NCBI GenBank assembly: GCA_000719025.1
Contig: JODP01000013.1
Span: 434,001 to 498,000, forward strand
DNA: 64,000 bases
Reading direction: 5' to 3'
Source: Kineosporia aurantiaca JCM 3230
GTDB taxonomy: Bacteria; Actinomycetota; Actinomycetes; Actinomycetales; Kineosporiaceae
Part shown: one piece after another, positions 51,912 to 61,646 of the stretch
How positions within the stretch are numbered: position 1 is the stretch's first letter
How the letters are laid out: every line of letters begins with the position of its first letter
The notes under the pieces: model-generated
Told to the model about the DNA's origin: nothing
The model's input: only the letters and a program-made list of their open reading frames with translations
The model's database searches: none
Position numbers and translations under genes: made by a program

Positions 51912-52726
51912 CTCGACGACGGGTCGATGCCCACCTCGTCCGGCCAGTCCGGGTGCCACTCCGGTACCCAGACCAGACCGGGTTCGACCAGCGTCCAGCC
52001 GTTGAACAGCTCGAGCAGGCGGGGGCGGGTGCGGATGGTGATCGGGTCGGCCGCGCGATAGACACCGAGCACTTCCTGGCCCGACCCGGCCAGACGGTCG
52101 CTGAGCCCGCCCTCTGGGGGCGGGCCGGCGTCCAAACGCGCGTCGTAGCCGTGGGAAATGACCAGGTGGCTGCCGGGGGCGGCGATGCTGTGCAGGGTGG
52201 CGATCGCTTCTTCGGGGTGATCGGACTCGGGAACGAAGTGGAGCACGGCGACCATGAGGAAGGCGACCGGTTCGGCGAAGTCGATCAGCGCGGTCAGGCC
52301 GGGGTGGGCAAGGATTTCCCGGGGGCGGCGCAGGTCGGCGTTGATCACGGTGGCGTTCGGTATGCCGTGCAGGATCAGCTCGCTGTGGGCCACGGCGATC
52401 GGGTCGACGTCGACGTAGACCACCTTCGCGTCCGGGGCCTCGCGCTGGGCCACCTCGTGCACGTTGCCGACCGTCGGGATGCCCGAACCCAGGTCGACGA
52501 ACTGACGCACGCCCTGCCCGACCAGGTAGCGCACCGCGCGGTGCAGGAAGGCGCGGTTGGCCTGGGCGTTGGCCTCGGCGGTGGGGTGGAGCTTGAGGAT
52601 GCGGCGGGCCATTTCCCGATCCGGCGCGAAGTTGTGCGCGCCGCCCAGGAAGTAGTCGTAGACGCGGGCCGCGGAGGGCGTGGTCAGGTCGATGTTCTTG
52701 GGCGCCCAGTCGGGGAGCTCGTCCAT
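51878..52726 (-). CDS. DUF574-family SAM-dependent methyltransferase
   Basis: This 282-residue member of the actinobacterial DUF574 methyltransferase family shows PSAARVYDYFLGGAHNFAPD, FVDLGSGIPTVGNVHEVAQ and VVYVDVDPIAVAHSE. Many paralogues occur per Streptomyces genome and their substrates are mostly unknown. The start is ATG 52724-52726. It converges with and overlaps the preceding methyltransferase gene. Confidence 0.9.
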   Translation of the reverse strand: MDELPDWAPKNIDLTTPSAARVYDYFLGGAHNFAPDREMARRILKLHPTAEANAQANRAFLHRAVRYLVGQGVRQFVDLGSGIPTVGNVHEVAQREAPDAKVVYVDVDPIAVAHSELILHGIPNATVINADLRRPREILAHPGLTALIDFAEPVAFLMVAVLHFVPESDHPEEAIATLHSIAAPGSHLVISHGYDARLDAGPPPEGGLSDRLAGSGQEVLGVYRAADPITIRTRPRLLELFNGWTLVEPGLVWVPEWHPDWPDEVGIDPSSSYVVAGMGRKD

Positions 52727-52933
52727 TGCGCCGTTCCTCCGTCATCCTCGGTGAACGTTCATACCGAAAGCCCGCAAACCGGACTCTATCGAGGTACCGG
52801 GACCGGCTGCCAAACCGAGACCCCGCGAGCACCCCCAGGCACCTCGAACACCCCAGACACCTTCCAACTCGTGCGACCGGCCGGAGCACGGCAGGCTGGA
52901 GAGCAACACCACCGGAAGCCCTAGGAGGTCGGC

Positions 52934-53095
52934 ATGAGCGAGCCCGACGAGCAGCATGCGCGGCTGGAGCAGATCCAGGAGCACATTGACGAGGCCAAGG
53001 CGACGGCGCAGCACCTCGCCGACGAGCGGGTGATCAACCCGGAGGACGTGGAGGACCGCGAGCCTGCCGACGACGCACCATCGCCGCGCGGCTGA
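52934..53095 (+). CDS. Small charged helical protein, 53 residues
   Basis: AGGAGG (52923-52928) precedes the ATG at 52934 by 5 bp. The product is Glu/Asp/Ala-rich and largely alpha-helical (LEQIQEHIDEAKATAQHLAD). Similar small proteins are frequent in actinobacteria, but no role is known to me. It ends 4 bp from the convergent cydC stop. Confidence 0.75.
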   Translation: MSEPDEQHARLEQIQEHIDEAKATAQHLADERVINPEDVEDREPADDAPSPRG

Positions 53096-53099
53096 GCCG

Positions 53100-54947
53100 T
53101 CACGTCATTTGCTCGCTCCGTTCAGCTGCCCAGGCGCTGCGGTAGGGCGGGTAGGTGGCGATCAGTTCGTCGTGCGTACCCCGGGCCGCGACCACGCCGT
53201 TGTCGATCACCAGCACCTCGTCGGCCAGAGCCAGCGGGGTAAGGCGATGAGTGACGACAACGGCGGTCCGGCCCGGTTCCAGAGCAACCAGCACCTCACG
53301 CACCAGATCGTCGGCCGTGGACGGGTCCAGGTGCTCGGCGGGCTCGTCCACCAGCAGCACGCCAGCTCCGGAGATGAACGCACGGGCCAGGAGCAAGCGG
53401 CGGCGAATGCCGCCGGAGAGCAAGTGGGTGCCCGCGCCTTGACCGGGTCCGGCCGGATCGCCCACGACGACGTCCAGACCGTGCTGGGAACCGTCGCTCA
53501 GGCCATCGATCCAGTCGCCCAGACCGGCGCGCTCCAGCGCCGCGATCAGGTCGGCGTCCGTCGCGTCCTTTGAAGCCACTCGCAGGTTTTCGCGCACGGT
53601 GGTTCCGAAAACATGTGCGTCGTCGGCGGTTAGATGAACTTGATGACGCAGGCTGCGAGTATGTACGTGGGTCAGGTCAATCCCGTCCCCGACGTCCGTT
53701 CCGTCCATGAGCATCCGGCCGTCGGCCGGGGGTAGCAGGCCGCCCAGAGTCCGCAGCAGGGTGCTTTTGCCTTGCCCGCTAGGACCGACCACGGCAATCC
53801 GACGCCCCGGCAACAGGTCCAGATCCACTCCGCGCACGGCCGGTTCCCTTCCCGGCCAGCCGGCGGCCACGTTCTCGGCCCGCAGATGCACACCGGGCAG
53901 GTCGTGCACCACCCGGAGTCCTCGCCGCCCCAGGTGCACCTGGATCGGCACCGGCCGGGCCGCAACCTCGAACTCGTCAGCCAGCTTTGGCTTCTCCAGC
54001 AGCGGCGCCACCCGGCGGGCGGCCTCTCCGGCCCGGACCAGGCTGACCGCGGCGGCGGGTAGACCAGCGACCACTTCGGCGAAGGCCAGGGGTACGAAAA
54101 CCAGCACGGCCAGCGCAACCTCGCGAATTTGTCCCGAAGCCACGGCCCGAATGCCGACCACCAGGCAGCTCAGCACGGCGCCCGACGTCACCGCCGAGCC
54201 GAGCCCCGCGGCCCAGGCAGCGGGCCTGGCCGCCCGGTCCAGACCGCGGGACAACTCATCATCGCTGCGCCCGATCCCGGCGACCCGCTCTCCGGCGCGA
54301 CCGGCCACGGTCAGCTCGGGCAGGCTGTCGAACAGCGCGAGCACTTCCTCGGACATTGTGGCGCGGGCCTGCGCAGTGTCGGCCACATCCCGCCGTCCGC
54401 CCACCCCCGCCAGATAGGGAACCCCGATCAGGCCGACCGCCACGCTCACCCCCAGCACGACCCCGGCCCACGGAAGGATCAGCCAGAGGGCCACGATCGA
54501 GGCCACTCCGGCAATTGCGGCGGTAGCGAAAGGCAATATCCCACGGACGATCACGTCGCCGAGCTCATCCGCGTCCGCGCCCAGCCGGGCCAGCAGGTCG
54601 CCGCGTTTGAAGCCGGACGCCACGGATTCGTCGGCAGTGGCCAGGCCGGTGAAAAGGGTTGATCGGAGCCGGACCACGCCCCGGAGGGCGACGTCGTGCG
54701 AGATCAGCCGCTCGGTGTAGCGCAGCACGCCACGGCCGATCCCGAATGCCCGCACGCCGACAATGGCGACCATGAGGAAAAGGATCGGCGGTTGCTGGGC
54801 GGCGCGGGTGATCAGCCAGCCCGAAACCCCGAGCAGAGCAATGGACGACGCGACGGCGGCGGCTCCGGTGAGAGCGGCCAGCAGGAGCCGCCAGGGGTCG
54901 GGCCGCATGACTCGCAGCACGGTCAGCAGCGGCCAGTTCCGTTTCAC
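53100..54947 (-). CDS. cydC: Thiol reductant ABC exporter subunit CydC
   Basis: This 615-residue half-transporter has six membrane helices (about residues 15-310) and an ATPase domain. The latter has Walker A GPSGQGKST, signature LLSGGIRRRLLLARAF and Walker B VLLVDEPAEHLD. With CydD it exports cysteine/glutathione-type thiols (and handles haem), which is needed to assemble cytochrome bd. GTG 54947 overlaps the cydD stop as GTGA. The longer frame to 55250 lies inside cydD. Confidence 0.92.
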   Translation of the reverse strand: MKRNWPLLTVLRVMRPDPWRLLLAALTGAAAVASSIALLGVSGWLITRAAQQPPILFLMVAIVGVRAFGIGRGVLRYTERLISHDVALRGVVRLRSTLFTGLATADESVASGFKRGDLLARLGADADELGDVIVRGILPFATAAIAGVASIVALWLILPWAGVVLGVSVAVGLIGVPYLAGVGGRRDVADTAQARATMSEEVLALFDSLPELTVAGRAGERVAGIGRSDDELSRGLDRAARPAAWAAGLGSAVTSGAVLSCLVVGIRAVASGQIREVALAVLVFVPLAFAEVVAGLPAAAVSLVRAGEAARRVAPLLEKPKLADEFEVAARPVPIQVHLGRRGLRVVHDLPGVHLRAENVAAGWPGREPAVRGVDLDLLPGRRIAVVGPSGQGKSTLLRTLGGLLPPADGRMLMDGTDVGDGIDLTHVHTRSLRHQVHLTADDAHVFGTTVRENLRVASKDATDADLIAALERAGLGDWIDGLSDGSQHGLDVVVGDPAGPGQGAGTHLLSGGIRRRLLLARAFISGAGVLLVDEPAEHLDPSTADDLVREVLVALEPGRTAVVVTHRLTPLALADEVLVIDNGVVAARGTHDELIATYPPYRSAWAAERSEQMT

Positions 54948-56650
54948 GCCGGGACTCCCATCTGAGCAATGGTTTCCAGACCAGGGCGAACCGGGCCGGA
55001 CAAGTCGATCGTGCGGTCCGCCGCCGCGATCAGCGAAGCCCGGTGCGCCACCAGCACCACCGTGCGGCCCCGGCGGCGGAGTTCGGCGAGCAGGTTCAGC
55101 ACGGTCTGCTCGGAACCCGCGTCCAGGTGGGCGGTCGGCTCGTCCAACACGACCAAGGGCGCGTCGCTGAGCAACAGGCGGGTCAGGGCGAGACGCTGGC
55201 GCTGCCCGGCCGACAGCCCGGTTCCCCCTTGCCCCACCCGGGCCGACCATCCTCCGGGAACCGAGCTCACGACGTCCTCAAAACCGGTCATTGAAGCGGC
55301 ACTCCGGATTGCCTCGGGAGTGGCCGAAGGGCACAACAGGATGACGTTATCGGTCAGCGTGCCGGGGACGAGCACAGGATGCTGGGGGCACCAGGCGATC
55401 TGGCGCCACCAGCTCTCCGGATCGATCTCGGCGAGGGTGCGGGACTTCTCCCCCGGCCGACCACTGGGAGCGAGTACCACCTCACCGGTCGTAGGTGGCT
55501 TCAGCCCGAGCAGGACGGCGACAGCGGAGGTCTTGCCGCATCCGCTGGGGCCGGTCAGGGCGACGATCTCCCCGGGGCGGATCGTCGCGGTGAGTCCGTC
55601 CGGGGTAGCAGTGGGGACCCCGTCATGTTGAACGCTGACGGTGTCGAAAGAGATTACCGTGTTGGATAAGTCTGGGGCCCGAAGGGTTCCGGGTTTGGGT
55701 AGCGGTCGCTCTAGCACGTCGAAAGCTTGCTGGGCGGCGGCTAGTCCGTCCTGGCTGGCGTGGAAGTGGGTACCGACAGCTCGAAGCGGAGCGTAGACCT
55801 CGGGTGCGAGCAGCAGCACGGCCAGGCCGGTGCGCAGGTCCAACGAGCCCGATACCAGGCGCAGGCCAACGCCGACCGCGACCAGGGCAACCGAGAGCGT
55901 GACCAGGACCTCCAGCGCCAGAGCGGAGAGAAATGCTGTGCGAAGGGTTTTCATTGTGGCTCGGCGATGAGCGTCCCCGGCGGCCTTCACCCGCTCGGCC
56001 TGGGCGCTCGCCGTGCCCAGCGCGCGTAGGGTGGGCAGGCCGGCGATCAGGTCCAGCACCTGGGTGCCCAGGCGCTGCAGCGACGCCAGGTTCCGATCGG
56101 CCGCGTCCTGACTGGCCATCCCGATCAGGGCCATGAACAGCGGGATCAGGGGCAGGGTGAGGAGCACGGTGAGACCGGCGATCCAGTCCTCCCACCAGAT
56201 CACCAGGAGGACGGCCGGGGTGAGGGTGGCCGCGAGGAGCAATTGCGGGAGGTAGCGGGTCAGGTAGCCGTCAAGGGCGTCCAGACCCCGGGTGGCGAGA
56301 AGGGCCAGGGAGGCGCCGGATTCCCGGCCGGTGCCCACTTCTCGGCGCGCGTGCTCGATCAGCCGTTCGCGCAGCTGCCGGACCACGTCGGTGGCCGCGC
56401 GGTGGCCGAAGCGCTCCTGCGCCCCGGCCAGGATCGCGCGGATCACCAGCACGATCCCCAGCCAGATCGTCGCAGTCCGGACGTCGGCGAGATTGTCCCC
56501 GTCCATCGCCACTCCGGCAATGATCCGGGCCAGGAGCAGCGACTGAACCACCAGGAGGGCGGTGGTCGCGATCCCGAGGCCGGCGGTGAGGACGACGTAC
56601 CGGCGGGCGGCGCGGGCCTGGCGCAGCAGCCGGGGATCGAGCGGGCGCAT
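54944..56650 (-). CDS. cydD: Thiol reductant ABC exporter subunit CydD
   Basis: This 568-residue half-transporter starts at the ATG of MRPLDPRLLRQARAAR (56648-56650), which overlaps the cydB stop as ATGA. The membrane domain is followed by Walker A GPSGCGKTS, signature LSAGQRQRLALTRLLL and Walker B LVVLDEPTAHLD. It pairs with CydC. The operon order cydA-B-D-C is common in actinobacteria. Confidence 0.93.
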   Translation of the reverse strand: MRPLDPRLLRQARAARRYVVLTAGLGIATTALLVVQSLLLARIIAGVAMDGDNLADVRTATIWLGIVLVIRAILAGAQERFGHRAATDVVRQLRERLIEHARREVGTGRESGASLALLATRGLDALDGYLTRYLPQLLLAATLTPAVLLVIWWEDWIAGLTVLLTLPLIPLFMALIGMASQDAADRNLASLQRLGTQVLDLIAGLPTLRALGTASAQAERVKAAGDAHRRATMKTLRTAFLSALALEVLVTLSVALVAVGVGLRLVSGSLDLRTGLAVLLLAPEVYAPLRAVGTHFHASQDGLAAAQQAFDVLERPLPKPGTLRAPDLSNTVISFDTVSVQHDGVPTATPDGLTATIRPGEIVALTGPSGCGKTSAVAVLLGLKPPTTGEVVLAPSGRPGEKSRTLAEIDPESWWRQIAWCPQHPVLVPGTLTDNVILLCPSATPEAIRSAASMTGFEDVVSSVPGGWSARVGQGGTGLSAGQRQRLALTRLLLSDAPLVVLDEPTAHLDAGSEQTVLNLLAELRRRGRTVVLVAHRASLIAAADRTIDLSGPVRPGLETIAQMGVPA

Positions 56651-57696
56651 CAGACGCCGGCTTCCGAGTGAGCCGCCTTGGTTGACCAGGGCAGTCCGTG
56701 GCCCGGCGGGATCCTGGCGACGCCGATCCGAGCCCGGAACACCCAGTACGTCCAGCTTTGGTAAAGGATGACGACCGGAGTCATCACGCCCGCCACCCAA
56801 GTCATCACCACCAATGTGTAGTGGTGCGACGAAGCGTTGTGAATGTTCAGCGAGAACGCCGCGCTCGTGGTCGAGGGCATCACGTCGGGGTAGACCGAGC
56901 CGAACAAAAGGACGACTGCCGCGATGGTAGCCAGGGTGGTGGCCCCGAAGCCGAGCCCCTCGTTCTGCTGCCTTGCCGCGTAGGCCGCGACCAGCAGAGC
57001 CGCTGCTGCGACAACCACAACCGCCCAGGTCCAGCCCTTGCCATAGGACAGCTGGGTCCAGACCGCGAAGACCGCCGCCACCGGGACGGCCACCAGGGCA
57101 AAGCGGGAGGCCAGGCGAATCGACCTGACCCTGATCTCACCTTCGGTGCGCAGCCCGAGGAACAGTGCGCCGTGGAAGGCGAACAGCAGCAGCGTGGTCA
57201 CACCGCCGAGCAGTCCGTACGGGTTCAGCAGGGTGAAGAGCGTTCCGGTGAAGTGTTTGTCGGCGTCGATCGGAACCCCGCGGACGATGTTGGCGAAGGC
57301 GACGCCCCACAGGAGTGCGGGGATGGTCGAGCCGATCACGATCGCCGTGTCCCAGATCCGGCGCCACTGGGCCGACTCGATCGTGCCGCGGTACTCGAAG
57401 GCCACGCCGCGCATGATCAGCGCCACCAGGATGAGCAGCAGCGGCAGGTAGAAGCCGGAGAACAGAGTGGCGTACCACTCCGGGAAGGCCGCGAAGATCG
57501 AGGCGCCGGCCACGATCAGCCAGACCTCGTTGCCGTCCCAGACCGGGGCGATGGTGTTGATCAGCACACGGCGCTCAGTGTCGTTACGGCCGAGCACCGG
57601 CAGCAGCAGGCCCACACCGAAGTCGAACCCCTCAAGGGTGAGGTAACCGACCCACAACACGGTGATCAGAATGAACCAGAAGGTGACGAGTTCCAC
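56650..57696 (-). CDS. cydB: Cytochrome bd oxidase subunit II
   Basis: This 348-residue membrane protein has eight or nine helices. FWFILITVLWVGYLTLEGFDFGVG at the N-terminus and WDGNEVWLIVAGASIFAAFP are diagnostic of CydB. It supports the haem-bearing subunit I in a quinol:O2 oxidoreductase with high oxygen affinity. It lies 42 bp after cydA. Confidence 0.95.
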   Translation of the reverse strand: MELVTFWFILITVLWVGYLTLEGFDFGVGLLLPVLGRNDTERRVLINTIAPVWDGNEVWLIVAGASIFAAFPEWYATLFSGFYLPLLLILVALIMRGVAFEYRGTIESAQWRRIWDTAIVIGSTIPALLWGVAFANIVRGVPIDADKHFTGTLFTLLNPYGLLGGVTTLLLFAFHGALFLGLRTEGEIRVRSIRLASRFALVAVPVAAVFAVWTQLSYGKGWTWAVVVVAAAALLVAAYAARQQNEGLGFGATTLATIAAVVLLFGSVYPDVMPSTTSAAFSLNIHNASSHHYTLVVMTWVAGVMTPVVILYQSWTYWVFRARIGVARIPPGHGLPWSTKAAHSEAGV

Positions 57697-57738
57697 TTCG
57701 GGACTCCAGTTTTCGCGGGTTTCGGGAGCTCGGCAGGC

Positions 57739-59187
57739 TTAGTAGGCGAAGCTCAGTGGGCGGTCGGCATCGTCGCCTGAGCCGTTTGAGGTGGCCTCGA
57801 CCTCGGCCGCCCCGGCCGCGGCGTACCGGCGGATCAGGCCGAACCAGGCGATCGCCAGAGTGCCGTAGAGCAGCGTGAAGACGATCAGTGATGTGGCGAC
57901 GGTCCACGGCCCGACCGTGGAGACGCCGTCCTTCGTCAGCATCCGGATCACTGGGTTGCCGGTCGGGTTGGGTGCGACGATCCAGGGCTGACGGCCCATT
58001 TCGGTGAAGATCCAGCCAGTCAGGTTGGCCAGGAACGGGGCCGGGACGCAGAGCAGGGCGACCCGGCCGAACCAGCGGCCCGGCTCGCGTCCCTTGCGGG
58101 TCACCCAGAGGCCGAGCACGGCCATCGCCGCGGCGATCATCCCGAAACCGATCATCAGCCGAAAGTTCCAATAGGTGACGGCCAGCACCGGCACGTAGTC
58201 CGTGCCGTCGCCGTACTTCTCCGAGTACTGCTCCTGGAGCTGGTTGACGCCCGAGACGGTAGCCCCGAAATCGCCGGTGGCCAGGAAGGAGTAGACGCCG
58301 GGGATGGTGACGGTGGTGACGTCGCAGTGTCCCGGGCCCGGATTGCCGATCGCGAACAGGCTGAAGCCAGCCTTTTGCTCGGTGTTGCAAAGCCCTTCGG
58401 CGGCGGCCATCTTCATCGGCTGCTGCTTGTACATGAGCTTGGCCTGGCCGTCCCCGGTGAAGGCGACGCCGACCCCGGCGATCAGCAGGATGACGCAGGC
58501 CAGCCGGAAGACCGGGCGGTAGGTGGCGGAGGTCGTCCCGTTCTGGGTGGCCTGGTGCCGGGCCCGGACCATCCACCAGCCGGCGATCCCGGCGACGAAG
58601 GTCGCGGCGGTCATGAACGCGGCGGTGATCTGGTGCGGGAAGGCCCAGAGCACAGTGCTGTTCGTCAGCAGAGCACCGATGCTGGTCAGCTCGGCCCGGC
58701 CGCGCTCGGCGTTGTACTCGACGCCGACCGGGTGCTGCATGAACGAGTTGGCCGTGAGGATGAAGAAGGCCGAGATGTTCACCCCGATCGCCACCAGCCA
58801 GATCGTGGCCAGGTGGATCTTCTGCGGCAGCCGCTCCCAGCCGAAGATCCACAGGCCGAGGAAGGTGGACTCGAGGAAGAAGGCGGCCAGACCCTCCATC
58901 GCCAGCGGGGCCCCGAAGACGTCGCCGACGAACCGCGAGTACTCGCTCCAGTTCATCCCGAACTGGAACTCCTGAACGATGCCGGTGACCACGCCGATGG
59001 CGAAGTTGATCAGGAAGAGCTTGCCGAAGAATCTGGTCATCCGCAGCCAGCGCAGGTCGCCGGTGCGCACCCAGAGGGTCTGCATGATCGCGACCATCGG
59101 GGCCAGGCCGATGGTGAGCGGCACGAAGACGAAGTGGTAGACGGTGGTCACACCGAACTGCCATCTGGCCAGGTCGAGGGCGTTCAT
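57739..59187 (-). CDS. cydA: Cytochrome bd oxidase subunit I
   Basis: This 482-residue protein has nine helices and the haem b558, b595 and d ligands. ARWQFGVTTVYHFVFVPLTIGL is the start of the fold, QEFQFGMNW and the GRQPW motif (TEMGRQPWIV) are conserved. The quinol loop is of the short type. It begins the cydABDC operon. The 67-bp spacer upstream is short, so read-through from the ABC operon may add to its own promoter. Confidence 0.96.
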   Translation of the reverse strand: MNALDLARWQFGVTTVYHFVFVPLTIGLAPMVAIMQTLWVRTGDLRWLRMTRFFGKLFLINFAIGVVTGIVQEFQFGMNWSEYSRFVGDVFGAPLAMEGLAAFFLESTFLGLWIFGWERLPQKIHLATIWLVAIGVNISAFFILTANSFMQHPVGVEYNAERGRAELTSIGALLTNSTVLWAFPHQITAAFMTAATFVAGIAGWWMVRARHQATQNGTTSATYRPVFRLACVILLIAGVGVAFTGDGQAKLMYKQQPMKMAAAEGLCNTEQKAGFSLFAIGNPGPGHCDVTTVTIPGVYSFLATGDFGATVSGVNQLQEQYSEKYGDGTDYVPVLAVTYWNFRLMIGFGMIAAAMAVLGLWVTRKGREPGRWFGRVALLCVPAPFLANLTGWIFTEMGRQPWIVAPNPTGNPVIRMLTKDGVSTVGPWTVATSLIVFTLLYGTLAIAWFGLIRRYAAAGAAEVEATSNGSGDDADRPLSFAY

Positions 59188-59254
59188 GGTGCCACCCTGG
59201 CGGGGGACGTCCGCTGGCCTCTAGTGACGAAGGTCCCGGCCGGGGAGGACTGTC

Positions 59255-60148
59255 CTACTCACTCCACCGGGTCAGGCGGCCGGATCCGTAGTTGACCAGG
59301 CGCAGTGAGGCCAGGGCGAGCAGGACGAAGACCCCCGACACAACGAGCATCTGGTCCACCAGGGAGTAGGCCAGCGTCTGGCCCAGGGCCCAGCCCAGGC
59401 CGGACTGGATTCCGTACAGCTCCGCGGCCAGCCCGCAGGCCCAGGCCGTGCCGGCGGCCAGCATCAGCGCGCCTCGGAGTTCGGGAAGGATGGCCGGGAG
59501 GACGATCTGGGTGGCCGAACGGAACGGGCCCAGGCCGAGAGTGCGGGGGTAGTCAATGACTTCGGGCTTGAGGTTGCCCACGGCGTTTGCGGTGGCGAGA
59601 AGGACGACCCAGAACGCGCCGAACGCTACGAAGGAGATGGCGGCTCGGTCGGTTGCGCCGAACCAGAGGGTGAACAGGGGCGACATAGCCAGGAGCGGCA
59701 GCATGCGCAGCAGCCCGGCGATCGCGCCCACCGCTTGGCGGATCGGTCTGGCTGCGGCGATGAGCAGGCCGGCGGGCAGACCAAGCGCGACGGCCAGCAG
59801 GTAACCGACCCAGACCCGGAAGGCCGACACCGCGCTGTTCTGGACCATGGCGAGCAGGGCCAGGCCTAGCGAATCAGGCGCGCCCTGAAGGGTTGTGCGT
59901 GCGCCCAGGCCGCCTTTGTAGAAATGGCTGAGCCCGGTGACGCCGCTGGTCAGGACCGTCTGAAGGGGAGGGACCACGTTCTGCCCCTGCGCGGTCGTCT
60001 TCCCCACGATCAGCGCCAGGATCTGCCAGACCACCAGCCCGGCCGCGGCGCCCACGACCAGCGACCGCCCTCGGGCCCGGCTCCGCAAGCCTCCCCCAAA
60101 CCCACCACCCCCCTCCCCGTGATCATGGACTTTTACCCCCGTGATCAT
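59255..60148 (-). CDS. ABC transporter permease (SsuC/TauC/NrtB type)
   Basis: This 297-residue permease has six helices with the EAA-type loop around RTLGLGPFRSATQIVLPAILPELRGAL-like sequence near residue 205. The family imports nitrate, sulfonates, taurine or thiamine precursors. The N-terminus has a Gly-rich stretch. It overlaps the ATPase gene by 4 bp. It is the second of two permeases in the operon. Confidence 0.88.
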   Translation of the reverse strand: MITGVKVHDHGEGGGGFGGGLRSRARGRSLVVGAAAGLVVWQILALIVGKTTAQGQNVVPPLQTVLTSGVTGLSHFYKGGLGARTTLQGAPDSLGLALLAMVQNSAVSAFRVWVGYLLAVALGLPAGLLIAAARPIRQAVGAIAGLLRMLPLLAMSPLFTLWFGATDRAAISFVAFGAFWVVLLATANAVGNLKPEVIDYPRTLGLGPFRSATQIVLPAILPELRGALMLAAGTAWACGLAAELYGIQSGLGWALGQTLAYSLVDQMLVVSGVFVLLALASLRLVNYGSGRLTRWSE

Positions 60149-60152
60149 GGAC
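60116..60152. repeat. 15-bp direct repeat at the permease start
   Basis: CCCGTGATCATGGAC occurs at 60116-60130 and 60138-60152, spaced by 22 bp, over the junction of the ATPase and permease genes. It contains the permease start (60148) on the minus strand. Confidence 0.7.
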
Positions 60153-60885
60153 CGACCAACTGCTTGAGGAGAGCCGACCGCAGAGCGTGCGCACCAGCGT
60201 CCATTCGTAGGTCGTCGCCCCGAGGCCGCTCGAAAGGAACCTCGACGTCGGCCCGCACTCCCCCGCCGGCCACCACGACGATCCGGTCGGCCAGGGTGAT
60301 CGCCTCGTCCACGTCATGCGTCACGAAAACGACCGTCTTCCCGCTGTTCTCCCAAAGATCCAGCACAGTTTCGTGCAGTCCGGCCCGGGTCAGGTGATCG
60401 AGGGAGGAGAACGGCTCGTCCATCAGCAGGATGTCCGGGTCGTTGGCGAACACCGCGGCGATCGCCACCCGCCTGCGCATACCTCCCGAAAGCTCCTTTG
60501 GCCAGGATCTTTCTCTTCCCTTGAGTCCGACGGCCTCGATGAAGTAATCCACCGAAGCTTTTTGGCTCCGAGATCCCAGCGCCACGTTGTCCCACACCCG
60601 TAGCCAGGACGGAATCGCGTCCTGCTGGAAGACCATTCCGCGATCTGCGCTCGGTCCGCTCACCTTGGCGCCGAACGAGGCAACCGTGCCGGAGGTCGGC
60701 CTCAGGAGTCCGGCCATGCACCGCAGCAGGGTGCTCTTACCCTGGCCGGAAGGCCCCAGGATGCACAGGAACTGGCCCTTCGGAACATCAAGATCCAGAC
60801 TCCGCAACGGGGTGACCGCCTCGGCCCCCTTTCCGAATTGAACGGTCAGATCAAGGATCTCGAAAGCGTGACTCACCCTTGCCAC
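60145..60885 (-). CDS. ABC transporter ATP-binding protein (SsuB/TauB/NrtD type)
   Basis: This 246-residue ATPase has Walker A GPSGQGKST, Q-loop MVFQQDAIPSWL, signature LSGGMRRRVAIAAVF, Walker B ILLMDEPFSSLD and switch His in FVTHDVDEA. The pattern is that of nitrate/sulfonate/taurine importers. The GTG at 60885 overlaps the first permease gene by 13 bp; a second in-frame GTG lies at 60876. Confidence 0.9.
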   Translation of the reverse strand: MARVSHAFEILDLTVQFGKGAEAVTPLRSLDLDVPKGQFLCILGPSGQGKSTLLRCMAGLLRPTSGTVASFGAKVSGPSADRGMVFQQDAIPSWLRVWDNVALGSRSQKASVDYFIEAVGLKGRERSWPKELSGGMRRRVAIAAVFANDPDILLMDEPFSSLDHLTRAGLHETVLDLWENSGKTVVFVTHDVDEAITLADRIVVVAGGGVRADVEVPFERPRGDDLRMDAGAHALRSALLKQLVGP

Positions 60886-61646
60886 CTCAAAGCCGGGCGG
60901 ACCGCGGCCCGGACCCCGGCGTCCATCATGATCGCAACCAAACCCAACGTGATCGAAAGCGCCAGTACCGCAGCCACGTTGCCCTGCTGGGCCCGGACCG
61001 CGACCAGCCGTCCGACCCCGACCCGGGAACCGAGCAGTTCGGCGCTGGCCTCAAGGCTGATGCCCGTGGCCAGCGCCAGCCGCAGCACCGCAACGATCGC
61101 CGGGAACGCGGCCGGAAGCACGACCGCGCGGAACCGGGCGGCCTCGTCCAGACCGAGCGCCGCGGCGTATTCCTCAGTCATTGGAGGCAGATTCAGCGCG
61201 GCGGACTGGGCCACCACAGCGACCACGACGAAGCAATAGAAGGTGACCAGCAGCAGCTTGCTCAGCGGACCGGCCCCGAACCACACCAGCAGCAGTGGCG
61301 CCACGACCAGCACCGGCACGGCGCCGAAGACGAACAGCACGGGCTCGGTGACATCCCGCAGCCACTGCCGCCGGGCCGCCTGCAACCCGGCCAGCACGCC
61401 GAGTGCGCTCCCGATCAGCCAGGCCACCGCAGCCGTGCCGACCGTCCAGGCCAAATTGACCGCGTACGAAGTGTGCTTGATCCCGAGGAACTCCAGCCCC
61501 CGGTCTCCCCCGACGCTGTGTTCGAAGCTCCAAAGCACGACACGAGGTCCGGGCAGCACCGCGTCGTTCGCTACCCCGAGCGCGGCCAGCTCCCAGATAC
61601 CCCAGAAACTGAGGACGCCGAGGGTTCCCCAGAAGAGCGCTTTCAT
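60873..61646 (-). CDS. ABC transporter permease (SsuC/TauC/NrtB type)
   Basis: This 257-residue permease has six predicted helices and the cytoplasmic loop AAALGLDEAARFRAVVLPAA that docks on the ATPase. It overlaps the binding-protein gene by 4 bp (ATGA), so the operon is translated as a unit. Having two distinct permease genes suggests a heterodimeric channel. Confidence 0.88.
   Translation of the reverse strand: MKALFWGTLGVLSFWGIWELAALGVANDAVLPGPRVVLWSFEHSVGGDRGLEFLGIKHTSYAVNLAWTVGTAAVAWLIGSALGVLAGLQAARRQWLRDVTEPVLFVFGAVPVLVVAPLLLVWFGAGPLSKLLLVTFYCFVVVAVVAQSAALNLPPMTEEYAAALGLDEAARFRAVVLPAAFPAIVAVLRLALATGISLEASAELLGSRVGVGRLVAVRAQQGNVAAVLALSITLGLVAIMMDAGVRAAVRPALRWQG

Noticed and set aside
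51003..52726. Two methyltransferase genes considered as part of the polyketide cluster
   Set aside because: They are separated from it by pntAB and the HNH gene and oriented independently. DUF574 proteins are scattered through actinobacterial genomes.
59188..59254. Redox repressor (Rex-type) operator before cydA
   Set aside because: No TTGTGAA-type palindrome is visible in the 67-bp spacer.
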